A stretch of 64,000 nt of DNA from Sedimentisphaerales bacterium (GCA_028281535.1 JANQJS010000039.1:1-64000), one strand, 5' to 3'; counted from the first letter of the stretch, positions 53,801-61,761 are shown. The notes: generated by a model from the sequence alone, not told the origin. Translations and numbers: made by a program.

Positions 53801-54538
53801 TCTGGTATTGAAAGTGATTTAGATATTTACTTTGCTAAACTAAGTTCTCAATCGAAAACCAATGTCTTGGTGACCGCCGAAGCAAAGAATGCTAACCAAA
53901 CTGCTCCTGCTATCGGTATCGATAAAATGGGTGATCCTTACTTGATTTGGGTGGATGCCAGAAATTCTGATCAGGATATATACTATGCAGGTGCAACCAA
54001 CATTTTTGGCGTGCAAGTTGCTCAGCAAGAAATAGAGACCAGTCAGGGCGGAATCGTTGGAACAGCTTTTGAAGATATTAATGATGCCCAGGATGTGGGT
54101 GTTCAGGTGCCAGCGGGTGCTTTTTGGGAAGATGTCACTCTGACTGTTTCGCAAATCACGAATCCAACATCAGATGGTACTTTAAAAGATGTTATACAGG
54201 CATATGAATTTGGTCCAAGTAGTGAGTTAGAATTTGCTCAGCCTGTAACGATTACGATACCTTATGAAGTCGCCAGTGCAAGTAACAATGTTTCGAATGA
54301 TGTTTTTTGGTATGATCCCCTTAGTGGCGAACTAAGTCAAACGGGTATTTCAAATGTAGAAGATATCAAACTGAGTCCAACGTTGAGAGTCATTAGATTT
54401 ACAACGACACATTTTTCACAATATCTGGTTGGTCAGGTTGATCAAGAAAATACCCAGAATAATGGTGGTCGTAAAGATCGCAATAAATGGCAGTATCATG
54501 AATCCTTCAGAACGGTTAGTTCAAGAAGCCAAAAATAA
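47807..54538 (+). CDS. Giant secreted protein with FN3, eight cadherin/Ig-like repeats and propeller
   Basis: A 2243-aa exported protein with a long basic signal peptide (to about residue 40). Residues about 41-480 are not recognised. Then: a Pro-rich linker (PPPPPGED); a fibronectin type III domain at about 488-580; a lectin-like beta-sandwich at about 590-745; one cadherin/putative-Ig repeat at about 747-840, a further Ig-like segment, then seven repeats at about 965-1580. Each repeat follows the pattern DPDGD...Y...LP.GA.F....F.WTP...AG...V.F...DG. Next a Big-type domain, a sialidase-like propeller at about 1700-2060 with repeated LVWTDDRFGHQD-like blades (AWTDLR, VWTDDR, CWQDSR), and a ZU5-like domain at about 2065-2215 (GGIVGTAFEDIND...VPAGAF). 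Probably a secreted adhesin or matrix protein. No sorting tail at the C-terminus. Confidence 0.8.
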   Translation: MRRHHGQIIRKPNSMRLQHRFVSMFVFMASLMISHNIYAATQVSQHGITWTFSTNAQVGQFINGDWYVIGPVTVTSVSPSPTSSKHGSVVNPQAVYPAVQGYDSQVRAFDASVRVNYPLNLNPGDSLVSSVSWDVNQSRTDLIGLNVTASNHNLKTVAVLTCLGQTPPVDAFRPPYAGTNKPLYRKSQIQYDKLPRVTPPQKQTNPNYNYDDVQAGLKGRDFNKTVATQFARYFERPWILHVDDWQGRSSHPTENMPNYHVNVYEIISEAAVLLTTDLPDIDNLLIPYIQLGIDSHYITLSGTSSADSSIHKWPILFAGIMLNDSAMKSNSYTFRTDWMTYFVQDRESTNSSGIVPSTQGWTGSPALFRQDPGNMEHEHLHPSEWDIVPNGGGIKREKYRRLNTPTWPGVALAAKLTSGGQEAWDHPAFFAYVDRWMTEPDASNKTYLENTFNGGASIGSGGGWTRSSFITAMYEAYSGVTPPPPPGEDTVAPNAPTNLTSSSQTSTSIQLNWSAPSAASDGDTAVSYAVHRNGTFLTQVVSTNYTNSGLTQNTSYSFEIYSIDDAGNSSTSAATGTYSTEAGGGDPPPPPPSGFTSNSSSWMNQSIASQTDTFQFEFDATPLGSNIDGVTGLSDIIPDSYSDLGVTVRFNINGMIDARHGSIYTAQSSVPYQSGTTYHFRLVINIPNHTYDIYVTPAGSSEQTIGTGYAFRNGQETTSILSQIGLAPGGPHTVANIVASPIGGPVDTNDPPVINSISSQSATETVAISFNVSATDPDGDSLTYSASGLPTGASFSGQTFNWVPQIGQAGNYTVNVTASDGQLQDTESVTINVAPKPTSGPTVVSLTLYNADTNSPISGFNPMPTNAEINLTELPTQNLNIVASTSPAIVGSVRFSYDGNNTYHIENAAPYALAGDVQGNFSPWTPSLGQHTLTVTGYSASNTGGDAGNPYTISFNVTNTTSGTNNRAPELSPIGDRSIGENQSLVVGINGSDPDGDSMNYWTSTLPPGAAFANQAFTWMPTYDQAGVHSITFYVSDGSLLDSETIDITVTNINRPPIWNSLPNQQVAEAQLLTFSVSATDPDGDTINYSVENLPAGATFVNQTFSWTPGNNASATNLVTFIADDGEDEDYLPINITVAQSNQPPVLEPIGNKVVNENEAVGITLIATDGDNDDLSYHIGELPEGAVFEGNVFTWIPNYDQAGEYEIGFGVFDGQVFDTEQITLTVNNTNRSPVMSEIDNISSLEQDAISITVNVVDDDGDELSYSAEGLNFLPGALFENNEFTWTPDYDAAGVYQVTFSVTDGSLSDSQAVTLTIANLNRPPVFEDVSNQQIGVDQPFTLSLSATDPDDDPIVYTAEGLPSGAQLIGNQFSWTPQAGDVGNHPIQFIAGDGVDEEKMLVTISVENGNIAPVFEPISSPVINENETINFSVMAIDADVVTYSVQNLPAGASFVDQIFSWSPDYDAAGTYSVTFVASDGEFDTLFPVTITVNNTNRAPEFTPVNNQFVDQFSTLTLPLTAIDPDGDPVELTMETIPSGASFNSGLFTWTPGEDQNGQTKLTVKASDGELESQTTFDVYVLAVNLDTIAPAVSHVSPENGDIQVPLNSLVVVDIADSGNGVDSDSVIIRLDGQTIYQGGAETYTSELGKTRRAGSSVLYKYTFQPSIVFDNDQTLTLTVEAKDQSNNAMETFESSFVSEMQTFGNISAVHAIDDASLQSQPETAHDGQGSQWFVWATGDEGSRNISVTRSVDGAIQNVVGVANNANDQLNPDIAIDASGRVIVCWQENISGRWAVFTSSSTDGLSWSTPKIIRESENDQVNPVIASNSILNSNFAVAYQEKNSGVEQIHVIRTTDGFTTMTHDVVTSNPQQHVDPTIAFTNNVIYLAWTDLRHSTAAIYGANSSDGWVNRALVNLPSNQSEPDLVVTTNTNTMYLVWTDDRFGHQDVFYGVSSNGFSDVPLQGVNVVDDTTQRDQHSAKITCYEDGNNTDVFTCWQDSRNSGIESDLDIYFAKLSSQSKTNVLVTAEAKNANQTAPAIGIDKMGDPYLIWVDARNSDQDIYYAGATNIFGVQVAQQEIETSQGGIVGTAFEDINDAQDVGVQVPAGAFWEDVTLTVSQITNPTSDGTLKDVIQAYEFGPSSELEFAQPVTITIPYEVASASNNVSNDVFWYDPLSGELSQTGISNVEDIKLSPTLRVIRFTTTHFSQYLVGQVDQENTQNNGGRKDRNKWQYHESFRTVSSRSQK

Positions 54539-54923
54539 GTTGTAGATGCAGGCTTAATTATCCGGACTTTGTCGAGAAATTACAAAAATTAACGCTGGGC
54601 GGTATAAAATTCATAGACAGCCATCTGAAGGTTTCTTAATTGTAGCGTCCTGATAAATCTGCATTTTTCATACTGATAATTTGGTTGGTTCGGAAAATTA
54701 TGATCTTGAAAACCAACAAACGTCATTCCTGGGGGCAAGTCATATACTGTAGGATTTTTCATCGATCAACTTCCTATAAGTCGCCTTAAGTTCATTCCTT
54801 TGACATACGATAAAACGTTTATAGACAAAGACTTTATGCTTGATGTGCGCATAAAGTTGCCAGGGAATCTGAGCCGGAGATCAAGCGGTATCTCGGTTGA
54901 GAATTTCAATGTGACAACATGGA
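54539..54923. other. Intergenic region between the giant gene and gspC
   Basis: About 385 bases. It contains a possible 57-aa gene on the minus strand (54589-54762). On the plus strand a frame without start codon stays open from 54710 to 54970 and overlaps the start of gspC. No terminator is seen after the giant gene. Confidence 0.5.
54589..54762 (-). CDS. Possible small protein, 57 aa, unknown
   Basis: An ATG at 54762 opens a 57-codon frame to TAA at 54589-54591, below usual size limits. It starts MKNPTVYDLPPGMTFVGF and has a balanced composition with several aromatic residues, ending AVYEFYTAQR. A well-placed AGGAAG lies seven bases before the ATG. It faces the giant gene upstream and is divergent from gspC. 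No homology, signal peptide or membrane segment can be recognised. It may be a real small gene or a chance frame; a competing plus-strand frame overlaps its beginning. Confidence 0.4.
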   Translation of the reverse strand: MKNPTVYDLPPGMTFVGFQDHNFPNQPNYQYEKCRFIRTLQLRNLQMAVYEFYTAQR

Positions 54924-55769
54924 ATGCGGTTGGCCAAAATGAATATAAGAAAAACGTTGATAACGAGTAATGTCTTGCTGTTGGCAATATTTATCATTGT
55001 CGTAGCTAAGATCGTACCTTGGGCTCTATCTAGCACACAAGGCCCGGGGCCAGCCAAAGTGAATGCACACCTGATGCCACGCGATGATATTTCTAAAGAA
55101 TCACCTAATCCCACAATCGATTACTCAACACTGGCTGATAGTAATTTGTTTACAGAATTTTCGCAAACATTGGTATCTAAGCCTGCGGTAATTTCCATGC
55201 CAAAACACCTTAAACTCATTGGGACGGTAGTTGGGCATAAGGATGTATCGAGGGCTATTATCAAAAATACTGAATCTAAATCAGTTAAATTTTACAAGAT
55301 CGATGAAACCGTGGAAGGTGCCGTCGTAACAAGCATTGATCGAGACGTGATCTTGTTGACAAAAAATGGACAACAATTCGAATTAGGCATGACTCAGGAT
55401 CGAGATCATGAGAACAAAACCTCATCTGAAATATCAGAAAAAAAGATGATTCCTATTCCTATTCAAACACCAAGAAAGATATCGATTCAACAAGCCAGTG
55501 GTATGCAATCTATTTTTCGGATAGCAAACTTGTCACCTGTGGAAGTTGATGGTACTAACCAGGGGTTGAAAATTACCGGGATACAATCCTTTCCACTTGC
55601 CAAAGAATTAGGTCTGAAAGAAAACGATGTGATTCAATCGATTAATGGTCACATGCTTAGTAGCAAACGACAAGGGTTTCAAGTGTTACAAAAAGCCAAA
55701 ACACAACCCGTTATTGAAATGAAACTTATTAGAGATGGCAAAAATAAAAACTTTACGATTCGCCAATAG
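54924..55769 (+). CDS. gspC: T2SS inner-membrane protein GspC
   Basis: A 281-aa protein with one N-terminal membrane helix (about 14-36, SNVLLLAIFIIVVAKIVPWAL), a periplasmic HR-type domain (about 90-155, with LKLIGTVVGHKDVSRAIIKN and VKFYKIDETVEGAVVTSID), and a C-terminal PDZ domain (about 205-281, GLKITGIQSFPLAKELGLKE and NDVIQSINGHML). GspC connects the inner-membrane platform with the secretin. The order GspC then GspD is normal. Two possible starts (Met1 and Met6) lie close together and neither has a clear ribosome-binding site; I keep the first. Ten bases precede gspD. Confidence 0.88.
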   Translation: MRLAKMNIRKTLITSNVLLLAIFIIVVAKIVPWALSSTQGPGPAKVNAHLMPRDDISKESPNPTIDYSTLADSNLFTEFSQTLVSKPAVISMPKHLKLIGTVVGHKDVSRAIIKNTESKSVKFYKIDETVEGAVVTSIDRDVILLTKNGQQFELGMTQDRDHENKTSSEISEKKMIPIPIQTPRKISIQQASGMQSIFRIANLSPVEVDGTNQGLKITGIQSFPLAKELGLKENDVIQSINGHMLSSKRQGFQVLQKAKTQPVIEMKLIRDGKNKNFTIRQ

Positions 55770-55778
55770 TAGACAATT

Positions 55779-58022
55779 ATGAGAAAACAACAAAAAATAA
55801 TAAGTAGGATATGGTTTCTTGGTTGCGGCCTTGCTATGGCCATGGTATTGGGCTGCCATTCTGATCAAGAAAAAGTTTCAAGCAAACCCCAAAAAGAGAC
55901 ATCGGTTCAGTCGCAGGCATCCTCTTCCAAAGTTGAGAGTGCTGAATCTGATTTTAGTGATACAGGTAATCGTTCCCAAGGAAACGATGTTCAGCAACTA
56001 GAAGCGATGCTCAAGGAAGAATTTTCACGTTTGGAAAAACAATCGACACCAACTAAAGAAGACATCGTAGAAGAAGTCCTTGCGTCAATCAAGAAAACAC
56101 CAGCAGCGGTTAAGATGGCCCCTAAAAAAGCAACTCCTAAAAGTCAACCTTTACAATTAGTTGATATGCCGGCATTATCTGATCCGCAATTAAGACAGAC
56201 GCCCATATCGCTCAATTTAGGGCAGGTTGACATTGTTTATGTTATCCAACTGGTAGGTGAATCAACGGGTATTAATTTTGTTTGGGGCGAAGAAATCACC
56301 GGCTCCATATCAGTCAATTCGCCTACAGAAATTAAAATGGGCGAACTCTATCATTTTCTGGAAACCGTATTAGAGCTCAAAGGGTATGCAGCGGTTCCTT
56401 CCGGAAAAATGGTTAAAATTGTCAAACGCAGTCAGGCCAATCAGGAAAACCTTCAAGTAAGAATTGGCAGTGATCCAGACACGATTGCATTAACCGATAC
56501 GGTCATTACTCAAATCATTCCATTGGAATATGCGGATGCCCAAGAAGTCAAAGCGATTATCAATTCACGCAAATCTGAAAGTGCATTGCTTGATGTGAAT
56601 AATCGTAGCAATAAAATAATAATCACAGATACATCTGCAAATATTCACCACATGGCAAAGATCATTGCCCAGTTGGATATCCCTGAAGCCAAACCGCAGA
56701 CAGTCGTTTATCCTTTAAAGCATGCGTCTGCCCAAATGCTCAGTCGTCAAGTCAGCCAAATAATGCAAAAACAGCAGGCACTAGGGCCTAATGTACGACG
56801 ACCCAATGGTGCGTCTCTACCAACATCAGATTTAAAGGTTCAGCCTGATCAACGAATCAATGCATTAGTCGTCACGGCCAATACTATGGACCTGGAAATT
56901 ATTGAAGCCTTGATCAAAAAATTGGATATCGAAAAGCCTACTGGCTATGACAATGTCCATGTTGTTTCGTTAAAAAATGCCTCGGCAGATAAAATGGCTC
57001 AATCACTTTCCCAGGCGCTAGCCAATCTTCGTGGCGTGGTTGGTGAAGGTGTTCAGCAGCCGACTGTCACGCCTGATCTGGATACCAATTCATTGATTGT
57101 CTCAGCCACTCAACAGGATTTTTCTGTGATCTCAAAAATTATCACTCGATTAGATGTGACTCAAGAAATGGTTTTGGTTGAAGTGAAGATTATGGAGATT
57201 ACTGAAAAAGATCTTGTCGAAATTGGTATTGATTGGGCCACACTTGAAAAAGCGGTTGAAGATTCTGTACGTGGTTTTGCCTCTTCAAGTTTTGGTCCCA
57301 GACCAGGATTTATCAATGGATCTAATGGAGGCCTAAGTTTAGGACTATTCAAGGAAATTAATGGTGAAGTGACGATCGGTTCTGTCTTACAGGCATTGGA
57401 GGAAAATCAAGGAATTAACTTTCTTTCCACGCCATCGGTCGTGACGCGCAATCATCAGGAAGCCATCTTTATTGCTGGTGAAAACGAACCTTTTGTAGGC
57501 CAATCAAAAATTACCGAGGATGCTGATCCCATCACACCTACCGTTGTGCAAACCTTCGATTATCGTGATGTGGGTGTTACCTTAAAAGTAACGCCACACA
57601 TTAGTCAATCAGGTACAGTGATTATTGATGTGCATGGTAAGTTTACCTCTATTGTTGATGGAAGACCCGGCCAGTCGGTCAATACGCCCAGTACTTCAAT
57701 ACGTTCAGTCGATTCATCCCTTGTTTTGTCAGATGGCCAGACGTCTTACATCAGTGGTTTGATGCGTGATGATCTTGTGACTTTAGATCGACAGGTGCCG
57801 TTGTTAGGCGATATACCATTGCTTGGTGAAATATTTAAATGGAAGCGAAAGCAAAACCAGAAAACCAATCTTCTGATTTCTATCACACCGCATGTGATTT
57901 CAGGACAATCGCAAATGGCGGATAAAACTAATGAGAAAATCGAAGAGATTAATAAAGTGTATCAAGAAGTGAATGCATCGGATGATGTTGCTAATGAACC
58001 ATCAAATTCGATCTGGAAATAA
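55779..58022 (+). CDS. gspD: T2SS secretin GspD
   Basis: A 747-aa outer-membrane secretin. It starts with a lipoprotein signal ending MVLGC (Cys26). After a Ser/Lys/Gln-rich linker (about 27-135) come the N0 domain (about 145-210: PISLNLGQVDIVYVIQLVGE) and N1-N3 repeats (about 230-460: IIPLEYADAQEVKAIINSRK, YPLKHASAQMLSRQ, VSLKNASADKMAQSL). The secretin core follows (about 480-715: MVLVEVKIMEITEKDLVEIG, NFLSTPSVVTRNHQEAIFIA, VGVTLKVTPHIS, VPLLGDIPLLGEIF, LLISITPHVI). The protein forms the 12-15-meric channel through which folded proteins leave. The linker before N0 is longer than usual, and the lipoprotein signal suggests self-piloting. Confidence 0.95.
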   Translation: MRKQQKIISRIWFLGCGLAMAMVLGCHSDQEKVSSKPQKETSVQSQASSSKVESAESDFSDTGNRSQGNDVQQLEAMLKEEFSRLEKQSTPTKEDIVEEVLASIKKTPAAVKMAPKKATPKSQPLQLVDMPALSDPQLRQTPISLNLGQVDIVYVIQLVGESTGINFVWGEEITGSISVNSPTEIKMGELYHFLETVLELKGYAAVPSGKMVKIVKRSQANQENLQVRIGSDPDTIALTDTVITQIIPLEYADAQEVKAIINSRKSESALLDVNNRSNKIIITDTSANIHHMAKIIAQLDIPEAKPQTVVYPLKHASAQMLSRQVSQIMQKQQALGPNVRRPNGASLPTSDLKVQPDQRINALVVTANTMDLEIIEALIKKLDIEKPTGYDNVHVVSLKNASADKMAQSLSQALANLRGVVGEGVQQPTVTPDLDTNSLIVSATQQDFSVISKIITRLDVTQEMVLVEVKIMEITEKDLVEIGIDWATLEKAVEDSVRGFASSSFGPRPGFINGSNGGLSLGLFKEINGEVTIGSVLQALEENQGINFLSTPSVVTRNHQEAIFIAGENEPFVGQSKITEDADPITPTVVQTFDYRDVGVTLKVTPHISQSGTVIIDVHGKFTSIVDGRPGQSVNTPSTSIRSVDSSLVLSDGQTSYISGLMRDDLVTLDRQVPLLGDIPLLGEIFKWKRKQNQKTNLLISITPHVISGQSQMADKTNEKIEEINKVYQEVNASDDVANEPSNSIWK

Positions 58023-58045
58023 TTACAAATAGGATAGCATAATAA

Positions 58046-59779
58046 ATGTATACCAGATTGATTGGAGAAATATTAATCGAATCCACCTCACTAACTCAGG
58101 AGCAGTTAGATGAGGCAATCGATATGCGCCAGCAGAAAAAAACACGTCTTCCTTTGGGACAATTTTTAATCCAGGAGAGTTTGATTACACCCACAGAGTT
58201 AGCCAAAGGTTTGGCTCAGCAGTGGGATTTAACCTATCTGGATTCGATTGATGCCAATCAAATCGATGATAAGCTCGTCAAGGCTTTACCATTTGAATAC
58301 TTGAAAAAACAATTGGTCTTGCCCGTTAAACTGGACTCACAAACCATTGCCGTTGCCATGGCGGATCCGATGAATGTGGAATCCTATGATGCGGTGATGA
58401 TGCGTTTAGGTCAGTTTGCACAGCGTGTCGTAAGTACGCCCAGTGTGATCGAGCAAGCGATCAGTCATTACTACTATAAAGAAATGACCTCACAGGGTAA
58501 TGCTTCTGATGAGAATTCTGAAACAATAGATCAAACGTTGGATGATTCTCAACCTGAAGATCTATTAAATATTGCCAATAAAGCCCCTGTTATTAAGCTG
58601 GTAAATAATATTTTCTTTCAAGCGGTTCATGCCCGTGCCAGTGATATTCATATCGAACCTTATGAAGATGATGTGAAAGTGCGTTTACGTATTGATGGTG
58701 TATTGCATGATTTGTCCAGCCTGCCGCGTCAACAACTTGCTGCATTGGTTTCACGACTAAAGATTATGTCAAATCTCGATATTGCAGAGCGACGTTTACC
58801 TCAAGATGGTCAAAGTCGAATTCGTATCGGTGAAAAAGAAATGGATATTCGTTGTTCTGTTGTGCCAACGTCAGGTGGCGAACGTGTCGTACTTCGTTTA
58901 CTAGATAAAAGTGGTCAATCACTTGATCTAGAGTCGCTGGGCTTTATGCCAAAGGTGAAAAAACAATTTCTGGAATTGATTCATCAGCCCCATGGGATTT
59001 TTCTGGTCACAGGTCCCACGGGTAGTGGTAAAACAACAACGCTCTATTCCATATTAAACACACTGAATAATTCTCAGCGAAACATCTTAACGGTTGAAGA
59101 TCCCATCGAGTATCAGCTCAAAGGGATTGGTCAAATGCAGGTGAAACCAAAAATTGACCTGACCTTTGCTAACTCCCTTAAACATATACTTCGTCAGGAC
59201 CCGGATGTTGTCATGGTAGGTGAAATACGCGATGAACAAACCGCTCGTATTGCCATTCAAGCATCTCTTACCGGCCACATGGTTTTAAGTACGCTTCATA
59301 CAAATGATGCACCTTCTGCATTTTCACGGTTGTTAGATATGAAAATCGAACCCTATCTTATCTCTTCATCTGTGGTTGGTGTCATGGCACAAAGATTGGT
59401 TCGTTTGATCTGTCAAGATTGTAAAATCATTCACGAACCGGGAACTGAACATAAATCGCTGCTTAAAAATACGCAAGAGTCTTTTTATATTGGTAGTGGT
59501 TGTGATCACTGTTTGGATACAGGTTATTTGGGTCGTACTGGAATTTTTGAATTGCTGGTTCCCGATGATGAATTGCGTGAGTTGATTAATCAAAAAGCAC
59601 CAGCCCATGATATTAAAACAGCTGCGTTAAATAAAGGGATGGTTTCATTGCGTGACTGCGGATTATGGAAAGCGGTTTCTGGTTTAACATCTCTCCAGGA
59701 AGTAATGAGAGTCACCCAGGAAAGTTCACAAGAAGTTCAAACAGCATTGAATGATGAGATATTCCATGTTGAAATTTGA
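58046..59779 (+). CDS. gspE: T2SS ATPase GspE
   Basis: A 577-aa cytoplasmic ATPase that powers pseudopilus assembly. The N-terminal T2SSE_N domain (about 1-150) has LGQFLIQESLITPTELAKGL. The ATPase core follows: Walker A GPTGSGKTT (323-331), the Asp box NILTVEDPIEYQL, Walker B DPDVVMVGEIRD, and the His box in ASLTGHMVLSTLHTND. A four-Cys zinc site is present: Cys456/Cys459 (CQDC) and Cys486/Cys489 (CDHC). Length and motifs are typical. It begins 23 bases after gspD and overlaps gspF by 29 bases. Confidence 0.96.
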   Translation: MYTRLIGEILIESTSLTQEQLDEAIDMRQQKKTRLPLGQFLIQESLITPTELAKGLAQQWDLTYLDSIDANQIDDKLVKALPFEYLKKQLVLPVKLDSQTIAVAMADPMNVESYDAVMMRLGQFAQRVVSTPSVIEQAISHYYYKEMTSQGNASDENSETIDQTLDDSQPEDLLNIANKAPVIKLVNNIFFQAVHARASDIHIEPYEDDVKVRLRIDGVLHDLSSLPRQQLAALVSRLKIMSNLDIAERRLPQDGQSRIRIGEKEMDIRCSVVPTSGGERVVLRLLDKSGQSLDLESLGFMPKVKKQFLELIHQPHGIFLVTGPTGSGKTTTLYSILNTLNNSQRNILTVEDPIEYQLKGIGQMQVKPKIDLTFANSLKHILRQDPDVVMVGEIRDEQTARIAIQASLTGHMVLSTLHTNDAPSAFSRLLDMKIEPYLISSSVVGVMAQRLVRLICQDCKIIHEPGTEHKSLLKNTQESFYIGSGCDHCLDTGYLGRTGIFELLVPDDELRELINQKAPAHDIKTAALNKGMVSLRDCGLWKAVSGLTSLQEVMRVTQESSQEVQTALNDEIFHVEI

Positions 59780-60929
59780 CAAAAATATAACAATGGATCA
59801 GGAATTGATCTCAACGGATTTGGTCGATAAGCCAACGACGTTACAGAGTCAGTCTAACCCATCACAGACTGAGTTGGATCCTGAGTGTCAGGAACTCCGA
59901 GTCAGTTTAGCACAATTATGCGTGACGACACAACAGCTGGCCACCTTGCTAAAAGGGGGCATGAATCTCGTGCCCGCGCTCACAGCCTTAATCGATCAAC
60001 TGGACGAACATCCTTTTGCCAAAAACATCACGGCCATTCGTGATGATGTCAATTCAGGTTTGTCGTTTGGAGATGCTTTGGAGCGACATCCAAATATCTT
60101 TTCAAAATTATATGTCAGTATTGTTCGTGCAGGCCAGAGTACTGGCACACTTGACAGGGTATTAATGAACCTGGCAGCTATGTTAGAAAATCGACAGCGA
60201 CTGCAAGGAAAGATAAAGTCCGCGATGGTCTACCCGGCGATCATGGCCTGTGTTGCCATCTCCGTAGTCATGTTTCTCATGGCGTTTGTCGTACCGAGTA
60301 TTAGTAAAATATTTTTAGATATGGATCAAAAACTACCTGCGATAACTATCGCGCTAATCAGCATAAGTGAAATCATACATCACTATTTTTGGCTGATCAT
60401 CGCATCTGCTGTTGGATTGATGGTTGCGATTAAGTTCTTTCTAAAAAGTTCCAAAGGGCGATTTTGGTGGGATCAACATAAATTAGTGATCCCTTTTTAT
60501 GGTGATCTCAGCCTTAAAATTGAAGCCGCCCGCTTATGCCGATCATTAGCAACCCTTCTTTCCAGTGGAATATCAATTTTAAATGCATTGGCCATGACGA
60601 AAGATGTTGTTCAAAATAAATATCTTGCCCAAAAAATAGAGCAGGTTGGCCATTGGGTCTCTGATGGAAAATCGATTGCTCAATCGTTTAAAGAGACGCA
60701 TCTGTTTGAACCTATTCTTTTTCATACCATCTCAGTGGGTGAAATGAGTGGGAATCTGGAAGATGGATTAGGCAATATTGCCGCAGCGTATGAGAATCAA
60801 GTTGACAATAAAACCAAAACCTTAACGACTCTTTTAGAGCCCATGATCGCAATCGCAATGGGATTGGTCGTTGGTTTTATTGTCCTGGCAATTTTGCTAC
60901 CCATATTTGAAATTAATCAAATGATATAA
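59751..60929 (+). CDS. gspF: T2SS inner-membrane platform protein GspF
   Basis: A 392-aa polytopic protein with two related GspF domains: the first at about 60-185 (QLATLLKGGMNLVPALTALI, SFGDALERHPNIFSKLYVSI, RAGQSTGTLDRVLMNLAAML) and the second at about 265-385 (LCRSLATLLSSGISILNALA, SIAQSFKETHLFEP, SVGEMSGNLEDGLGNIAAAY). Three membrane helices: MACVAISVVMFLMAFVVPSI, YFWLIIASAVGLMVAIKFFL, and AIAMGLVVGFIVLAILLPIF at the C-terminus. It is the inner-membrane core that works with GspE. The start is uncertain: ATGs lie at Met1, Met2, Met6 and Met15, none with a strong ribosome-binding site. About 30 residues precede the first domain, more than in many homologues. Confidence 0.93.
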   Translation: MMRYSMLKFDKNITMDQELISTDLVDKPTTLQSQSNPSQTELDPECQELRVSLAQLCVTTQQLATLLKGGMNLVPALTALIDQLDEHPFAKNITAIRDDVNSGLSFGDALERHPNIFSKLYVSIVRAGQSTGTLDRVLMNLAAMLENRQRLQGKIKSAMVYPAIMACVAISVVMFLMAFVVPSISKIFLDMDQKLPAITIALISISEIIHHYFWLIIASAVGLMVAIKFFLKSSKGRFWWDQHKLVIPFYGDLSLKIEAARLCRSLATLLSSGISILNALAMTKDVVQNKYLAQKIEQVGHWVSDGKSIAQSFKETHLFEPILFHTISVGEMSGNLEDGLGNIAAAYENQVDNKTKTLTTLLEPMIAIAMGLVVGFIVLAILLPIFEINQMI

Positions 60930-60940
60930 TTGGAGGAGTT

Positions 60941-61363
60941 ATGAAAAAGAAACAACAAGGTTTTACCATCATTGAACTGATGATTGTGGTTGTGATTCTA
61001 GGTGTTCTTGCCACGATGATTATACCCAAAATATTGCATCGTCCAGACCAGGCAAAGCAGACGAAAGCCAAAATTGATATCAAGCAAATTGAATCAGCTT
61101 TGGCATCGTTTCGAATTGATACCGGCCGTTTTCCTACCACCTCGGAAGGTCTTGAAGTGTTGGTCAAAGATACTGGGATCAAAGATTATGCACCAGGCGG
61201 TTATTTAGAAAAAGTACCTAAAGACCCTTGGGGTAAACCTTATCTCTATTTAAGTCCTTCCCGCCATGGTAAAGACTATGACCTTGAATCCTATGGCAAA
61301 GATGGTGAAGATGGTGGTGAAGGTTATGATGCGGATATCGAAAACTGGAATATGGATGACTAG
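60941..61363 (+). CDS. gspG: T2SS major pseudopilin GspG
   Basis: A 140-aa pseudopilin. The prepilin signal is short: cleavage after Gly7, then FTIIELMIVVVILGVLATMI with Glu12 at position +5. The C-terminal part carries the calcium-binding loop of the family: SYGKDGEDGGEGYDADIENW. Also seen: RIDTGRFPTTSEGLEVLV and VPKDPWGKPYLYLSP. GspG builds the shaft of the periplasmic pseudopilus. A GGAG ribosome-binding site lies before the ATG, and its stop overlaps the GTG start of gspI by one base. Confidence 0.97.
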   Translation: MKKKQQGFTIIELMIVVVILGVLATMIIPKILHRPDQAKQTKAKIDIKQIESALASFRIDTGRFPTTSEGLEVLVKDTGIKDYAPGGYLEKVPKDPWGKPYLYLSPSRHGKDYDLESYGKDGEDGGEGYDADIENWNMDD

Positions 61364-61761
61364 TGAGACCGTACCGAAAACAAATGGGATTGACGTTAAT
61401 CGAAGTCCTCGTTGCACTGGCTGTTGTGGCGACCGTGATGATAGCTATTGTACGCTTGCATCTGGTCAGTTTAAATCTTTCGAACCAATCATCCCAAGTA
61501 ACGCAAGCGAGTTTACTGGCAAGTAGTAAGTTGGAACAAGCTTTGTCGGTTGGTTTTCCAGAAATTGGAACCAAACAAGGCACCGAAACCATTGATAATA
61601 TCCAGATGCACTGGAAAGTGGATGTGATAGATAAAACGATATCTCTGAAATCTGACAAACCGCTCGAGCAGTTGCGGTCGGTGAAAGCAACAACGTCATG
61701 GAAGCAGGGACAAAAGAAAAAACAAGTTGAGTATGAAACATGGGTCACTAAACGGAACTAA
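61363..61761 (+). CDS. gspI: T2SS minor pseudopilin GspI
   Basis: A 132-aa minor pseudopilin. GTG start at 61363 in the TAGTG overlap with gspG. The prepilin helix is QMGLTLIEVLVALAVVATVM, with cleavage after Gly9 and Glu14 at +5. The remainder includes LLASSKLEQALSVGFPEIG and a typical small beta domain with MHWKVDV. It forms the tip complex with GspJ and GspK. A separate gspH is absent between G and I. The LIEVLVALAVV pattern and the position fit GspI better than GspH. Confidence 0.88.
   Translation: MRPYRKQMGLTLIEVLVALAVVATVMIAIVRLHLVSLNLSNQSSQVTQASLLASSKLEQALSVGFPEIGTKQGTETIDNIQMHWKVDVIDKTISLKSDKPLEQLRSVKATTSWKQGQKKKQVEYETWVTKRN

Noticed and set aside
47807-54538. Repeats in the giant gene as a possible CRISPR-like or tandem DNA repeat
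   Set aside because: The repetition is at protein level (about 88-residue cadherin/Ig-like units); the DNA copies are diverged and there are no short identical repeats with spacers.
54460-54538. C-terminus of the 2243-aa protein as a PEP-CTERM-type tail
   Set aside because: The end is charged (KDRNKWQYHESFRTVSSRSQK split by polar residues) and has no hydrophobic helix.
54710-54970. Open plus-strand frame of 86 codons before and into gspC
   Set aside because: It has no start codon in its first half, two stops immediately upstream, and only an unsupported ATG at 54836; kept only as a possible decayed gene competing with the small minus-strand frame.
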